A stretch of 64,000 bases of DNA from Brachypodium distachyon (lineage: Eukaryota > Streptophyta > Magnoliopsida > Poales > Poaceae), in contig NC_016132.3 of assembly GCF_000005505.3 (NCBI RefSeq), positions 20,016,501-20,080,500 on the forward strand, written 5' to 3'. The position numbers were made by a program, and so were the translations under genes. Below the pieces are notes generated by a model. It ran no database searches. It was not told where the DNA came from and saw only the letters and a program-made list of their open reading frames with translations. Below, piece after piece: positions 33,406-45,343 of the stretch; position 1 is the first letter of the stretch; every line of letters begins with the position of its first letter.

Positions 33406-34317
33406 TGTTGTAGTAAAATAAAAAATTTATATAGGCCGTGCCGTAAATCCTACGTGGCAACGACTAAGTCAAAATTTCCCAAACACGTGTCAAGACGCCC
33501 ATGTGGCGCGGTCAATTTTACGTGGCAAAAAAAGACAAGTCAACAAGTCAAACCTCTCATTCCATGGTCAAAGGGTCAAATGAGTTAGAGTAGGAGCAAA
33601 AAAGGTATGGGATGAGGCTTTTGGTCCATGGTGGATCATGGACCATCCCTCACTTCCCCCTCATGGTGCACACAAAAGTTATGAACAAAAGGAGCTATTT
33701 TTACCATTTTGCCCCCACTTTTTTCTCTCTCTCAAAGGTAGCCATGGTCTTTTGTCATGGACTTCTAAGCTATAAATATCCTCCATGAGGGCATGTACCA
33801 TTCACTCTTACTTGAATAAACTCAAGAGAAGAGGGCTAGAGTGCTCCCTCTAAGGTTTGCTCTCGCGCGTCGTTCTTGACTGAAAGTCGATCGTCCTCGA
33901 AGAAGCCTTCTAGGGGACTCTAGTTTTGAGGCTCCGAGCTAACCTTGGTTGGCACGGGCTCGAAGGAGAAGGGGTTGGGTTAGAGTTCCGAGGTTATCCT
34001 AACCTCGATACTTGGAAAGACACGTTCGGTCCAAGTACGAGGCGACCCCGAGGAACCTCTCACCAAAAGGTGTCTTGGGAAGATCCGCTCGGCCCAAGCC
34101 CTTGGCTAACAACCCCCTCGAAGCCTTTCCTAACATAGGATTAAATCACAGCCATAGGGTCAACTGAACCTATTCAAAAAATATCGACGTGTCAACTTGT
34201 GCAAGTGTACGGCGACCTTCGTTATAAGGCCGGCGTCCACGCACTACTTTTATACCCGCACTTGTGCCATCGAGCATTGGCACCCCCTTACTGTAATTGT
34301 TGTCGAGAACAACAACA
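33406..34317 (+). repeat. 5' LTR of the Tat-like element
   Basis: TGTTGTAG...ACAACAACA, 912 bp. TATAAATA at 33771 is the likely promoter TATA box. It pairs with 44282-45165. Confidence 0.92.
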
Positions 34318-34318
34318 G

Positions 34319-34335
34319 TGGCGCCGACCGTGGGG
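34319..34335 (+). other. Primer binding site of the Tat-like element
   Basis: TGGCGCCGACCGTGGGG one base after the LTR. The TGGCGCC start is typical of non-chromovirus plant Ty3 elements primed by tRNAs other than initiator Met. Confidence 0.8.
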
Positions 34336-34360
34336 AACCCTCACCGCAATTGAAGATCTA

Positions 34361-36160
34361 ATGGCCCCGACGAAGCCTACTTCATCGGGTCCTCAGCTTG
34401 CCGCGAAGTCTACACGGTTGCATACGAAGAAAGCAAGTGCCTCGGGGGCTCCCGAGGAAGAAGGAACCCTCACCAATCCGGACGTCGCCGCAAACATGGT
34501 CGCCACGACGAAAGTCGCGGTCGCCCGTCCGCTACCGGCCGTCCCGGAAGGAACCGAGGTGCTCGAAACCGTCGTAAGCGGTCCCTCGACACTCACCAAC
34601 GTAGTGGCAAGGATAGGCGAGCTGCCTACGGTTGCTGCCCCCGCAGGGGATACGGAACTCAGCATGCCTCGCTCAATGGGCTTCGCGCCACCTTCCCTAC
34701 AATCGGTGGTGACCCTGCCCTCGGAACCTACGAGAGGAAACAATGTGGCGTCGGGAGGATCTGCGCCAAAAAACCAAGGAGTCCCGGCTTACGACCCCTC
34801 CAACCCGGGATTACCTCCACTTGCGCTCGCCGCGATCGCCCAAGGAGCTCCTTGGTATCATCCTTATTGAGGGCTTCCGCCGCAAGGCGCTCTCCAAGTC
34901 GCACACACTCAACATCAACCTCGATTTGCGAGTGCCGCACAAGCTCCCCTTGCTGCCCCCGTCGGGGTCGAACCAGGCGGCCACCAGGTACCACCTCAAG
35001 CTGCGCCTCGCGGGGAACGAGACCCCAGCGTGCATGGAAACGAGCAAGTGGCGGAATCCGGAGCCCGTGCCAGCGGCGAAAGGAATTCCCGTCGACGCTC
35101 CGACCCTCCAAGAAAACGTCGAGATCATTCTCCAAGCGACCCCTCTAGCGACGAGGGAGGACCTCGCCACCGATGAAACCAAAAGAATCAGCCGACTTGC
35201 AACCCGCTCACGCGGGAGATCCAAGACGCGCCTTTTCCGCCAAGGTTCAAGCCACCCACAATACGGCCATACGACGGGGAGTCGAATCCTCTTCAATTCT
35301 TGGATGTCTACTCCACCGCCATACGGGCCGCCGGGGAAGGTCCCGTCGAGATGTGCAACCTCTTTCCTCTCGCGCTCACCGGAATGGCGTAAACTTGGTT
35401 TTATAACCTGCGGAAGAACTCCGTGCACTCATGGGAGCGCCTCCAAGAGGTCTTCATTGCCAACTTTCAAGGAAACGTCAAAGAACCCGTGCAGGCACAC
35501 GAGCTATACGCCGTGAAACAAAAGCCGGAGGAATCCCTCTGAAACTTCTTCCATCGCTTTGCAAAGGTGCGAAGCCAAATCGTCAACCCGCCGTCGACCA
35601 CCGTGATGGACGCATGCGTGCAAGGTCTTCTCCAAGGAGAAGTGAATTGGGCCCTAAGTCGTAACCCGCCGAAGACGACCGAGGAGCTCTATCGAATCTT
35701 GCAAGAATACGCCCGAGGCGAAGACGGGGACATCGCCAAAAAAGACGCGCCACGCACCGCTCCCGAAGGAGCTCCCTCGTCCGACAAACCCCCTGCGCCT
35801 ACTTCGTCTTCCAAGAAGAAGAGGAGGTGGGGGAAAAAGGCCCCCGACGACCAAGCCCGGAAGATCTTCGCCGTCGAAGGACAAGCACCATCCCAAAAGA
35901 TGTGGCAGCCCAAGAAGCACCTCGCCCCGCCGAGGGAGGAACTGGGAGATGCCTCATCCACAACTCGGCAAGCCACAGCACCGAAGAGTGCAACACTCTC
36001 ATCGCGGCTCGCGAAGAGTTCCAGGCACGAATGCAAGCCCGGCGCAAGGATGAGAAGACAGCCGATGCTCCACGCCCCGCCAACGTCCTTGTCGCTGACT
36101 CAGCACCCAAGGAGGATAACCTCTCGTTTCAGGAACCCGCACATCACGTCGGAGTGATAC
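34361..36160 (+). pseudogene. Gag of the Tat-like element, frame-broken
   Basis: An ATG at 34361 (MAPTKPTSSGPQ) opens about 170 codons and then stops. The capsid region continues in other frames: FHRFAKVRSQIVNPPSTTV, VMDACVQGLLQGEVNWALSR, and the basic linker with ARKIFAVEGQ. At least three frameshifts or stops interrupt it. Gag is the structural protein of the retrotransposon particle. Confidence 0.75.
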
Positions 36161-36169
36161 TCGGGGGCT

Positions 36170-36798
36170 CCGCCACGGGACGGGGATCAAAGCGACAACG
36201 CAAGGAGTATGCTTTCAAAGTCAATGTCGTGGTAACCTTCACCCCAACACCACCACCCAAGTGGGCGAGCGTGCCAATTGCCTTCACCGAAGAAGACGCC
36301 AAGGGGATACGCTTCCCGCATGATGACGCCCTCTTTGTGACGGCGATCGTCGCCAATTGTGAGCTCAAGAAGATTCTTGTGGATGGCGGAAGCTCCGCCG
36401 ACATCCTATATCTGAGCACATTAAAGAAGCTGATGGAGCCACAAGGGGGATACAAGAACGGCTCGCTGCAGCCATCCCTTTATCCCCTCACCGGTTTCGT
36501 GCCGGGGAAGTCCATTCAGCCGCTCGGACAAATGGAGCTCCTCACGATCTTCGGAGACGCCACAAATCATCGAACCAAGCTCGTACAGTTCGACGTGGTG
36601 GATATGGGAGCCTCCTTTAACGCCATCCTTGGGAGGACGACGCTAAACCGACTTTGCGCCGCCGTCCACCACAACTTCTTGTGCATGAAGATCCCAGGCC
36701 CGAAGGGCATGATAACGGTCCGTGGCGAGCAATCTTCCGATAGAAAGACACTCTACCGCTATCGCACCAGTGGCACCCGGGGTACCACCGTTGCTTAA
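36170..36798 (+). pseudogene. Aspartic protease of the Tat-like element
   Basis: The active-site text LKKILVDGGSSADILYLSTL (DGGSS in place of D-[ST]-G-S, as in many Tat elements) is preceded by FPHDDALFVTAIV. The downstream FNAILGRTTLNRL is the second conserved protease block. The frame starts in the gag linker (about 35827) and ends at 36798 in unrelated GC-rich sequence. Confidence 0.85.
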
Positions 36799-37300
36799 CG
36801 CGTGGGTCGCCTCACTTTCTCCCCGCAAGGACGGTACCCCGGGCAGCGCGGTGCGAGCTGCCCGGGAAGCCACCAGCCCGGTAGGACTAGTCGGGCTACG
36901 GGGGTTGCCCCGGATGGCAGCGTGAAGGTTCCTGTCAGGGTGCCCCCCGGGAAGGTCACTTGCCGGGGAGGGTGTTCCCTGGCGCAGGCGCTTACAACAG
37001 GGCCGACGCCCAATGCAAGCAGAGTATTGGCACCACGTGGCCGCCCGGCAGGCTCCTTTCGTGCAGGGCTGGTCAGGGCGTGGAGTATGGCACGAGCAAG
37101 CATTAAATGCTCTGACAGAAGGGTGGTTCCCTGTCTAGTCAGCCCACAATGAGTGGCTCGCAGTGAATCTAAGGCACGCACCACCCTAGCTACTACACTT
37201 TGCACCATGCATGCATGCCAGCGCAACAAGGGCAAGCTGCCTAGGGTCTTTACTCGACACTTGTACCCCATGCACCGAGAAGTTTGGCACTCCGAGAAGT
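36799..37300. other. Non-pol sequence between protease and RT
   Basis: About 500 bp that does not read as the protease-RT linker in any frame. It is rich in CCCGGG/GGTACC words, with inverted GGGGTACCACC and GACGGTACCCCGG at its left end. The N-terminal RT motifs that should lie here are missing, so this is either an insertion with deletion or strongly diverged sequence. Confidence 0.45.
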
Positions 37301-37319
37301 TAGCCAATCCGGTCTTGGT

Positions 37320-37978
37320 GAAGAAAGCCAACGGACGACTACCCGCTCCCCCGAATCGACCAACTGGTCGACTCCACGGCAGGATGCGAAAGGTTGAGCT
37401 TCTTGGACGCCTATTCAGGGTATCACCAAGTCCACATGGCCAAGGAAAAGACCAGCTTCATCACTCCCATCGGCACCTTTTGCTACCGCAGAATGCCTTT
37501 TGGTTTGAGAAACGCCGGCGCAACTTTCCAACAATTGGGGAGAAACGCCGAAGTCTACGTTGACGATGCCGTCATCAAAAGTCAAATTGCGAAGACCCAT
37601 CCCCAGGACCTGCAAGAAACCTTCAACAACCTTCGCAACTACGACATAAAGCTCAATCCGGAGAAGTGCGCATTCGGAGTTCGAGGAGGGAAACTCTTGG
37701 GCTTCCTCGTCTCTCAACGAGGGATCGAGGCCAACCCGGAGAAAATCTGGGCCATCATGGAGATCGAGCCTCCTCGCTCCATCAAAGATGTGCAACGCCT
37801 AGCAGGAAGAATGACGGCCTTGGGACGATTCGTCACCCGGTTAGCCGAGAAGGGTCTTCCTTTTTTCAAAACTTTGAGAAGCCTCGACAACTTTGAGTGG
37901 ACTGACGAAGCTCAAAGAGCCTTCGAAGAGCTCAAGACCTATTTGTCGACCCCTCTGCTTCTCACAAGCCCAAAGTAG
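37320..37978 (+). pseudogene. Reverse transcriptase of the Tat-like element (partial)
   Basis: A frame change at about 37390 leads into SFLDAYSGYHQVHMAKEKTS, FGLRNAGATFQ and the catalytic VYVDDAVIKS. Codons between the FQ block and the YVDD block are deleted compared with related elements. The connection domain follows to a TAG at 37976. Confidence 0.85.
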
Positions 37979-38740
37979 GGGGAGCCTTTGCTCCTGTACC
38001 TTGCCGCGATCTCGGTCGCCGTGAGCGTAGCACTCGTGAAGGAGGAAGACGGGTCACAACGCCCGGTATATTACGTGAGCGAAGCCTTGGGAGGAGCAAA
38101 GGGTCGATACACCCAGATCGAGAAGATCGCATACGCCCTCCTCATGGCCTCTCGAAAACTCCGTCATTATTTCATGGGCCACACCATCATGGTGCCAACT
38201 ACCTTTCCACTCAAGAAAGTCTTCGGCAATAAGGAAGCCACCGGAAGAATCGCCAAAGGGGCAACGGAATTGGCCCCTTTCTCGCTAGAACTCACGGCAA
38301 GAACGGCCATAAAATCCCAAGTCCTGGCTGACTTTGTGGCCGAGTGGCATGCTCCACTAACCCCGCCCGAAGAAATCGCGTCCAAAATCGAGCCCCCCGT
38401 ACCACATTGGATAATGAGGTTCGATGGCTCCAAGCGCCTTGACGGCGCCGGGGCCGGAGTCATACTCATCAGCCCCGAAGGCAAGATCTTGGAGTACGCC
38501 GCCCATCTTGACTTCAACGCCACCAACAATATGACGGAATGTGAGGCGCTACTTCTCGGGTTTTGACTGGCCAAGGCCATGGGAGTCCGACGCCTTCTCA
38601 TCCAAGGAGACTCCCAACTGGTGATAAACCAAATGGACAAGTCATAACAATACCTTGATGAAAGGATGAAGAAATATAACGAAGAAGTTCGCAAGATGGA
38701 ACGGTATTACCTGGGTATGGAGGCGCGACGCATTCCGCGA
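37979..38740 (+). pseudogene. RNase H and second archaeal-type RNase H
   Basis: First RNase H: LYLAAISVAVSVALVKEEDG, PVYYVSEAL and KIAYALLMASRKLRHYF. Second domain: WIMRFDGSKRLDGAGAGVIL, NMTECEALLLGF, a stop at 38564, then LLIQGDSQLVINQM and another stop. The pattern D...E...D is that of the extra RNase H acquired by Tat elements. Confidence 0.82.
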
Positions 38741-38880
38741 GAGAAAATCACCTGACCGACAGGTTAGCCCGAACGGCCGATTCCAAAGAACCGCTGCCAC
38801 CCGGTGCATTCTTCGAAGTAATTCACGCCCCATCCATAAAGGAAGAAGCCGACGCCCTTGACGAAGCTTCAAAAACCAGC

Positions 38881-39480
38881 ATGGTCATCCACGCTCCACC
38901 CTCTTGGATGACACCGATTATCCGTGCCTTGAAAGGCAAAGTGGACGAAGAAGCAGAAGGCCCGAGCGCCAAAACTCTGCTCGCAAAAGCCAAGATGTAC
39001 GTCCTCCTCGACAGCATCCTATACAAGAAAGGAGCGGCCACATTGCTTAAGTGCATAACTCCTGACCAGAGAGCCGAGCTCCTCCTGGAAATCCATTCAG
39101 GAATATGCGGCCACCATATTGCGCCAAGAGCCACCGCGGCAAAAGCCTTACGTCAGGGATTCTATTGGCCCACCATGGTGCAAGACGTAATCACCATATT
39201 GCGGAAATGCGAAGCTTGCCAGAAAATGGCTAAGTCAATCCATGCGCCCGTGACTTCCTTGAAGAATATCCCGATAACATGGCCATTTGCACGCTAGAGA
39301 ATGGACCTTCTCGGGCCTTTCCCCGCATGCAACGGGGCTGCAAATACCTCGTGGTGACGATTGATTACTTCTCCAAATGGATAGAAGCAGCGCCGCTCGG
39401 CGAGATCACGTCACAGGCCGTTCAAAATTTTTTCTGGGAAAACATCATATGCCGATATGGCGTCCCGCAAGAGCCAAGTT
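38881..39480 (+). pseudogene. Truncated integrase of the Tat-like element
   Basis: The HHCC finger (IHSGICGHHIAPRATAAKAL ... ILRKCEACQKMA), a stop at 39296, then the start of the DDE core (KYLVVTIDYFSKWIEAAPLG) up to ICRYGVPQ. There it breaks off at a 60-bp tandem duplication, so the second Asp and the Glu of the catalytic triad are missing. Confidence 0.85.
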
Positions 39481-39590
39481 AACATTTCCGATAATGTCGA
39501 CTACATGGTGAAACATGAGAAATACATGCTGAGCTAAGTTAACATTTCCGATAATGTTGACTACATAGTGAAGCATGAAACACAACAAAA
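39471..39590. repeat. 60-bp tandem duplication at the integrase breakpoint
   Basis: The unit GAGCCAAGTTAACATTTCCG... starts at 39471 and recurs at 39531 as GAGCTAAGTTAACATTTCCG... The integrase frame ends in the first unit, so it probably marks a deletion junction. Confidence 0.8.
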
Positions 39591-39718
39591 AAGCCGTCTT
39601 ACAACCTCTACAACTAAGAGCCTAAACATGATAGCCATGAGGCTAAGTCAAGTGGAGATATGCAACATCGCATAAGTAACCAGCTGAGGTACATCACTGC
39701 CTCCGAGGGTGACGAGGC

Positions 39719-42395
39719 TCACACCTCACCATCACCCTCTTGAAGAGCGGGCTCAAGGCAACGCACGAAGCGTCGAGCTTGAGCACGAAGAGGAGCACTC
39801 TGGTCCGCCAGAAACTTCTTCGCCCCGTGAGACATCTCACCCTCAAGCCCAGTCATCCCGGCACCGCCGTCCAGCATTGCCACAACCGCCGACGAAACAA
39901 GTCGGGCAGCCGTACTCTGGAGGCACTTCTTCACGGTAGGCTCAATGAGTTCCACCTGGGAAGTAAGCACCCTGCTCGCCTCATCCACCGTGCGACACGG
40001 AGGAAGATCGGGTTGGGGAACACTCCTCAAGCAAGTCATCGTCTCCCGAATCTCGGTGGCATGGGCAAGCAAAAGCGAAACCACCTCGGGACGACGATCC
40101 GGAGGAGGACGAGCACGAGGAGCAAGCATCGGGCCATCACCCGCTGCCGCCAACTCCACCTTGAGGGAAGCAGCCTCTGCGCGGGCATGCTCCCTATCAA
40201 GGTTGGCCACCACCAAGTCCTCCTCAACTCGACGGGTCCTCGGAATCTCGTCCCTCTGGTGCTCCTCAGCAAGTCGAGCCCTGGTCTCCGCGGCCGCGAG
40301 CTCCGCCAAAACGCGGGAAAGCTCGGCCTCCACGGCCTCGCGCCGCACCCTCTCCGACTCCAGCTCACTCAAAGCAAGGGTAGACTTGGACATCTCCACG
40401 TCCATAGCAGCGGAAAGCGCCTCCACCTAAGTCTTAAGGGCAGGAAGGGTGCCCACGGCCTCGACCAAACCAATCACCTACAAAGAAGAGGGAGTTAGCA
40501 CAAAAGGTAACCCAAAGAACCAAGGGAGGTACGTCACGGATGCTCACCAGTTCCAGTGTCACGAAATGGTCTCTCGCTCCATCCGCGATCGACGGAAGCA
40601 CTCCATCCCTCGCTTGAGTCGGGGGCTCGCCCTCAAGAACCCCGGGCTCCGCGGCCCTCGCACCTAAAAACAAACCAAGGAGATCATGTCAAAATCATTC
40701 GGAAAAAGAATTACGTGACAAAAGAGAAGGGCACTCACCCGAGGTAGGAGCATCCTCCTCGGGACGCTCGCAACCAATGTAGAATACCTGGACGCCCGCA
40801 CCACTGGCTCCGGTCGACAACTCCACCACGGAGTCGCTCGGAAGCCGAAGCCCCGTCTCACGAGTGAAAGCCTCAACCTCGTGACTTGAAGGAAGAAGAA
40901 CTTGCTCAAGTCCAATCTTCCCCTTCATGTGCAGGTCCAAGGTCACCCTCGGGGAGGACCTCGACTCGCCCACGACAGGATCCGCTAAATCCGCCGGGGC
41001 GTAGTCAAGAGAAGGAGAAGGAGTCGGGGGAGCCTTCCTCTTGCATCCACTCGAAGGACGAGGTATCTTGGGAACCAGCTCAACAGGCACAGCCAAGCCC
41101 AGCACCATCGTTCCCGCCTTCGCCTTCCCGCAAGAGTCCCGCAACTTGGACCCCACCGCCAACATCGACGGTGTGGCCAAGCGGGAGTAGCGATCGCCCA
41201 CTCGGAGAAGGCGAGCAAGCTTCGGGTCCTGTCGCACCGACACCATCTTCCCGAAGCACCTCGCGATGATGTTGTGGCATCCCCCCTCGCTGATTTTGGT
41301 CTTGTAGTCGCAGTGCTCCGGTCCGCCGTACGGACCTATCAGCTGCGCGGCCCACAACGCCGCCCTCTCCTCGGAAAACGTCGCTGAAAAAAGACAAGCC
41401 AAAATTGTTAAGTACCTTCACAAGGGAAAACAAGCAAAGCACGAAGGGGAGAGGGGCGCCACTCACGTGCGGTGACAAGCTGTGGAGGACGGAAAGATCG
41501 ACGGATCCCAATCTCGGACCTCGGACAGCTCCTCATCATGAAGCGTCCCGCCATCACCATCTCCTCCATGAGGTCAAGAAAGCTCCTCTCGGCGGACACC
41601 TCCTTGATCTTGGCCACTTTCTAGAGGTCGGTTGATCAAGGATCGCCGGGGTGAGACACCTCCCTGAGACCTCCGGCCCTAGAGTGCCGAGGAAGATCAC
41701 CCGTGTGCCGAAGACGGGTCTTCGAAGCCCGAAGAAGAATCCACGGGACTCCCACTTGACGAACAACTTCTCCGCACTCTTCCCCGGCATGAGCAGGAAG
41801 TCGTGCCCAAAGCCGGAAGGAAGCCTCAGGTTCACCGAATCAAAGGCGCTCAGAGCAAAGCTGTCCAGAGTGAGCAGCTCTCTCACCTCCACGGTAAAGT
41901 AGAAGAGCAGAAGCTTCATCGAAGGCTCCTCGTGAAGCGCGTCTCACACAGCCACCTGAAAACGTTCAACCTCACGATCATCGACGGGTGTAGCTGGGCC
42001 AACTCGATGCAGTACGTCTCCAGGAACTCCAGCAAGAAGGGGTGAACAGGCACACACAGGCCGGCATGTAACCAAGCCGAAAATGCCACGATCCATCCCG
42101 GACGCCGCCGCTGGTCGAGCCTCACCTCCTCGCCATCGGGCAGGATACCATCCCCCTTGGGGAAGTATCACGCCTCCTCCAGCTGGGCAAGATCCTCGGG
42201 GCTCATCGACGAAGGGAGAAGGTGGTCGTGTGCCCAACCTCCGCCGTCCACCGACGCTGTCGGAACCAAGGGAGGGCCACCACGAGGGCGGAAGGAGACC
42301 TTCTTCTTCCGCGACAGTCGGTTCGCCGCAAGCTGCGCCGTGGAAGACCCCCTCGGCGGTTCACCAACTGGACGCTCAACATCGGGTCCCGCCAT
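39719..42395 (-). pseudogene. Antisense ORF region of the Tat-like element (plant gypsy-type Transposase_28-like)
   Basis: Antisense to the pol genes. The first part (ATG 42395) has a serine/arginine/proline-rich leader. After a stop at about 42168 the same protein continues as FSAWLHAGLCVPVHPFLLEF and RLNVFRWLCETR (42125-41916), the core of the Pfam family of 'putative gypsy type transposon' proteins. It continues with KLLLFYFTVEVREL, LPSGFGHDFLLMPGK (41919-41554). Two longer open frames follow, 41402-40695 and 40426-39719; the last encodes a glutamate/arginine-rich coiled-coil-like segment (about 235 codons, starting MEALSAAMDVEMSKS). Intervening stops and frame changes may be introns or decay. 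The function of these antisense proteins is unknown. Confidence 0.72.
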
Positions 42396-42639
42396 CTCAC
42401 CTGCAAAAAAAGATCCGCCAATGATTAGCCAAATAAGGTCAGGTTCCGAAAAGAATCGGCAGAAGAAGGGAAGCTATGGACCTGGAGCCAAAGCCCCCGT
42501 CCCGCGCCGCAAAAACAAAAAAGAAGAGGCCGCGGCTCCACGGGCCGCAGGCCCGCTCGCTCCTCGGCCCACCCGCGTAAAAGAAACAAAAGGAGAAAAA
42601 GGGAAGAGGACGATAGGGCGGGCTGCCACCCGCGCCCTC

Positions 42640-43000
42640 CGGGCGCTCGACGGAAGGCCCGCGCGCCCAGTCCCTGCCCGCGTCCGCACGCACGCCTCGC
42701 CGCGCCTACAGTCGCGCCCGCTTTCGCGCGCCGCAACTTGCTGCACCAAGACCACGCCCACGCCGCGCGCCGTCTAGCTGCACCCCATCCACGCACGTGC
42801 CTCGCCGCGCTGCACTCACGCTCGCGCTCGCTCACGCAAGCCGCGACCCGCTGGACCAAGGCCACGCCTGCTCTCGCGCGCCGTCTAGCAGCACCGCGTC
42901 CGCACGCGCACGTCACCACGCCGCGCCCGCGTCACGCGCCGTCTAGCCTCGCCGTTGTCGCTCCCGTAGAACACACGTGCCCGCGTCACGCCTGGCCATG
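42640..43000. repeat. Degenerate GC-rich tandem repeat in the Tat-like element
   Basis: CGCGCGCCGTCTAG-type words occur near 42764, 42877 and 42937. The block CCGCTGGACCAAGGCCACGCC (42847) repeats TTGCTGCACCAAGACCACGC (42738) with a period of about 110. Confidence 0.55.
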
Positions 43001-43929
43001 CCCGCGCCCTTGCCAAGCCATGACGCATCAAAGGTGCTCGACCGCGTGCCCGCAAGGATCGCCGGCACCTAGAAGACACAAGGAAAACGCCACAACGCCG
43101 CCCTCACCTCCACAGGAGCAAGAAGAGCACGGCCGACGACGAGGGTCTCCCGGCTGCACTTGAAGGCACGACCGGCACCTCACTCCTAGCGGCCTCGGGC
43201 GCGCTCCGCGTCCCCACGAGGACTCGACGACGAGAAGCCTTCGCGGTGGCTCCTCGGCCACCAACGCGACCTCCGTCGCTGCTAAAGAGTGGCTAGTGCC
43301 CCTGCAAGGCCCCTACAAACACCAACCTCTCGAAGAAATGTCGGGCGCCGCCATACAAATCAAACAAGCATGGTGTGAGCCTCCTCAATGCCCGGGGGTT
43401 CCATTTTATAGGCCGCCGGAGCTCCTAGGCGTCTGTGTCAGGCCAATGGCGGGGCGACACCTCGCCGTCCTGTGCACTGTCCAAAGCAAGGAAGAGACAA
43501 GAAACCCAACTTTGCAAAAGAAAAAAGAGGGAACAAAAGGAGGAAAGGGGGGTGGGCTCCCCTGGCCGCCCCGACCGAATGGCCAGCCCCGGCGTCACCC
43601 TCACCGGCATCATCGCGCCCAGGATGGAGAAAAGGTGGTCAGCTCCGGCCACCTTTCCCTTTCCCGTACGGGGGAGGAAGAAGGATCCCCGACCCTTTGA
43701 TCTAGGGCGCCCCTTCGTCCAGAGCCGTCCAATCGCGCGACTTAAGTTGCGAACCGGTATCGGGCCAAACCGGGCCACGGCCCAGGAGCGGCCCAACTAA
43801 CGGCCGAAATAAAAAAAAACTGTGGCGCGTCCGAAGGCGGCCCAACTGCCCGGCTAGCCCGTGCGACCGACAAGACCCGCGGAAAAGTGCAAAAAAAACC
43901 AAGATTTTGGGAGAAATTGCCAATAAGAC

Positions 43930-44160
43930 CCCGAAAATTTCGGGGAGGCCCGTAGGGCCCCTGATTTTTGCAGAAAAGTCCTCCGGAACACCGGATTTCT
44001 CGCAGAGAGGCCCCTAAGGTCCCGGTTTTTGCTAAAATACCCCCTGAAACTCGATTTCTCGTAGAGAAATTCGCTGCGGGCATGGAATTTCCCCGCAACG
44101 CCTCCAAGGATCCTGTTCTTTGCAGGAAAAACACCAAGTACCTCCGTTTCTCACAAGGGA
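43930..44160. repeat. Degenerate ~60-80-bp repeat before the 3' LTR
   Basis: Three diverged units share the order GGTCCCGGTTTTTGC...CTCGATTTCTCGTAGAGA (also CTGATTTTTGCAGAAAAG...GGATTTCTCGCAGAGA and CCTGTTCTTTGCAGGAAAAA...CCGTTTCTCACAAGG). Confidence 0.5.
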
Positions 44161-44281
44161 GCCCGCCAGGGAATCCATCCAAGGTACCATCGTGAATCCA
44201 AGAACGAGAAAAGGGATCAAAGGTCTCGCATCGAAGGTTGACCCGAAGGCATTCTCAATGCCTCCGGCTCAAAGGGTCAAC

Positions 44282-45165
44282 TGTTGTAGTAAACTAAGAT
44301 CCTTATATGGGCCGGGCCGTAAATCCTACGTGGCGACGACCAAGTCAATGTTTCCCAATCACGAGTCAAGACGCCCACGTGGCGTGGTCAATCCTACGTG
44401 ACAAAGGAAGACAAGTCAACAAGTCAAGCCTCTCATGCCATGGTCAAAGGGTCAAATGAGCTAGAGTAGGGGGCAAGAAAGGTGGACCATGGACCATCCC
44501 TCACTTCCCCCTCATGGTGCAAGAAAAGCTATGGACCAAAGGACCTACTTTTAACATTTTGCCCCCACTTTTCTCTTTCCCTTAAGGGTAGCCTTGGTCT
44601 TTTGTCATGGACCCCTAGGCTATAAATACCCCCCATGGGGGCATGTACCATTCACTCTCACTTGAATAAACTCAAGGGGAGAGGGCTAGAGTGCTCCCTC
44701 TAAGGTTCGCTCTCGTGCGCCGCTCTCGACTGAAAGTCGATTGGCCTCGAGGAAGCCTTCTAGGTGACTCTAGTTTCGAGGCTCCGAACTAACCTTGGTT
44801 GGCACGGGCTCGAAGGAGAAGGGGTTGGGTTAGAGTTTCGAGGGTATCCTAACCTCGATACTTGAAAAGACGTGTTCGGTCCAAGTACGAGGCGGCCCCG
44901 ACGAACCTCTCGCCAAAAGGTGTCTTGGGAAGATCCGCTCAGCCCAAGCCCTTGGCTAACAACCCCCTCGAAGCATTTCTTAACATAGGATTAAGTCGCA
45001 CCCGCAGGTCGACCGAAACTATTCAAAAAATATCAACGTGTCAACTTGTTCAAGTTTACGGCGACCTTCGCTATAAGGACGGCGTACACGCCTTACTTTT
45101 ATACCCGCACTTTTGCCATCGAGCATTGGCACTCCTTATTCTAATTGTTGTCGAGAACAACAACA
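44282..45165 (+). repeat. 3' LTR of the Tat-like element
   Basis: 884 bp, lacking a ~28-bp block (around ATGAGGCTTTTGGTCC) present in the 5' LTR. TATAAATA lies at 44631. Confidence 0.92.
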
Positions 45166-45170
45166 CAAAC

Positions 45171-45343
45171 CATAAACAATAATTACTTCTGAATACGAAC
45201 ACAATGATATCAATTTTATCACAAAAATTATAAAGTAAATAGACTTATTATTAGTCAAGGGAAAACGAAACACACCTCATATCGAACACGAAACTGAAGG
45301 GAAGGAAGGGGGGGGGGGAGGGGGGGGGAGGCAACAAAGGGAA
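45171..45343. other. Short intergenic with interrupted G run
   Basis: A G-rich tract (G11-A-G9) at about 45309-45329; nothing else. Confidence 0.6.

Larger units (their letters stand above)
33406..45165 (+). mobile_element. Tat-like Ty3 LTR retrotransposon, decayed
   Basis: An 11.76-kb element with LTRs of 912 and 884 bp and a perfect 5-bp target duplication CAAAC (33401-33405, 45166-45170). The PBS TGGCGCCGACCGTGGGG follows the 5' LTR. The sense strand carries degraded gag, protease, RT, RNase H, a second archaeal-type RNase H and a truncated integrase. A long 3' region (about 39.7-42.4 kb) carries an antisense ORF. Dual RNase H, long spacer and antisense ORF are Tat-lineage hallmarks (Retand/Grande/RIRE2 type). 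The LTRs are roughly 10% divergent by eye, clearly older than the Reina-like insertion. Confidence 0.92.

Noticed and set aside
42425..43163. GC-rich open frames on both strands in the Tat-like element
   Set aside because: Located in tandem-repeat DNA between the antisense ORF and the 3' LTR; Arg/Ala-rich shadows.
33406..45165. Possible endogenous plant pararetrovirus
   Set aside because: Gene order, LTRs, target duplication, integrase and dual RNase H are those of a Ty3 Tat retrotransposon; no movement-protein or coat-protein text.
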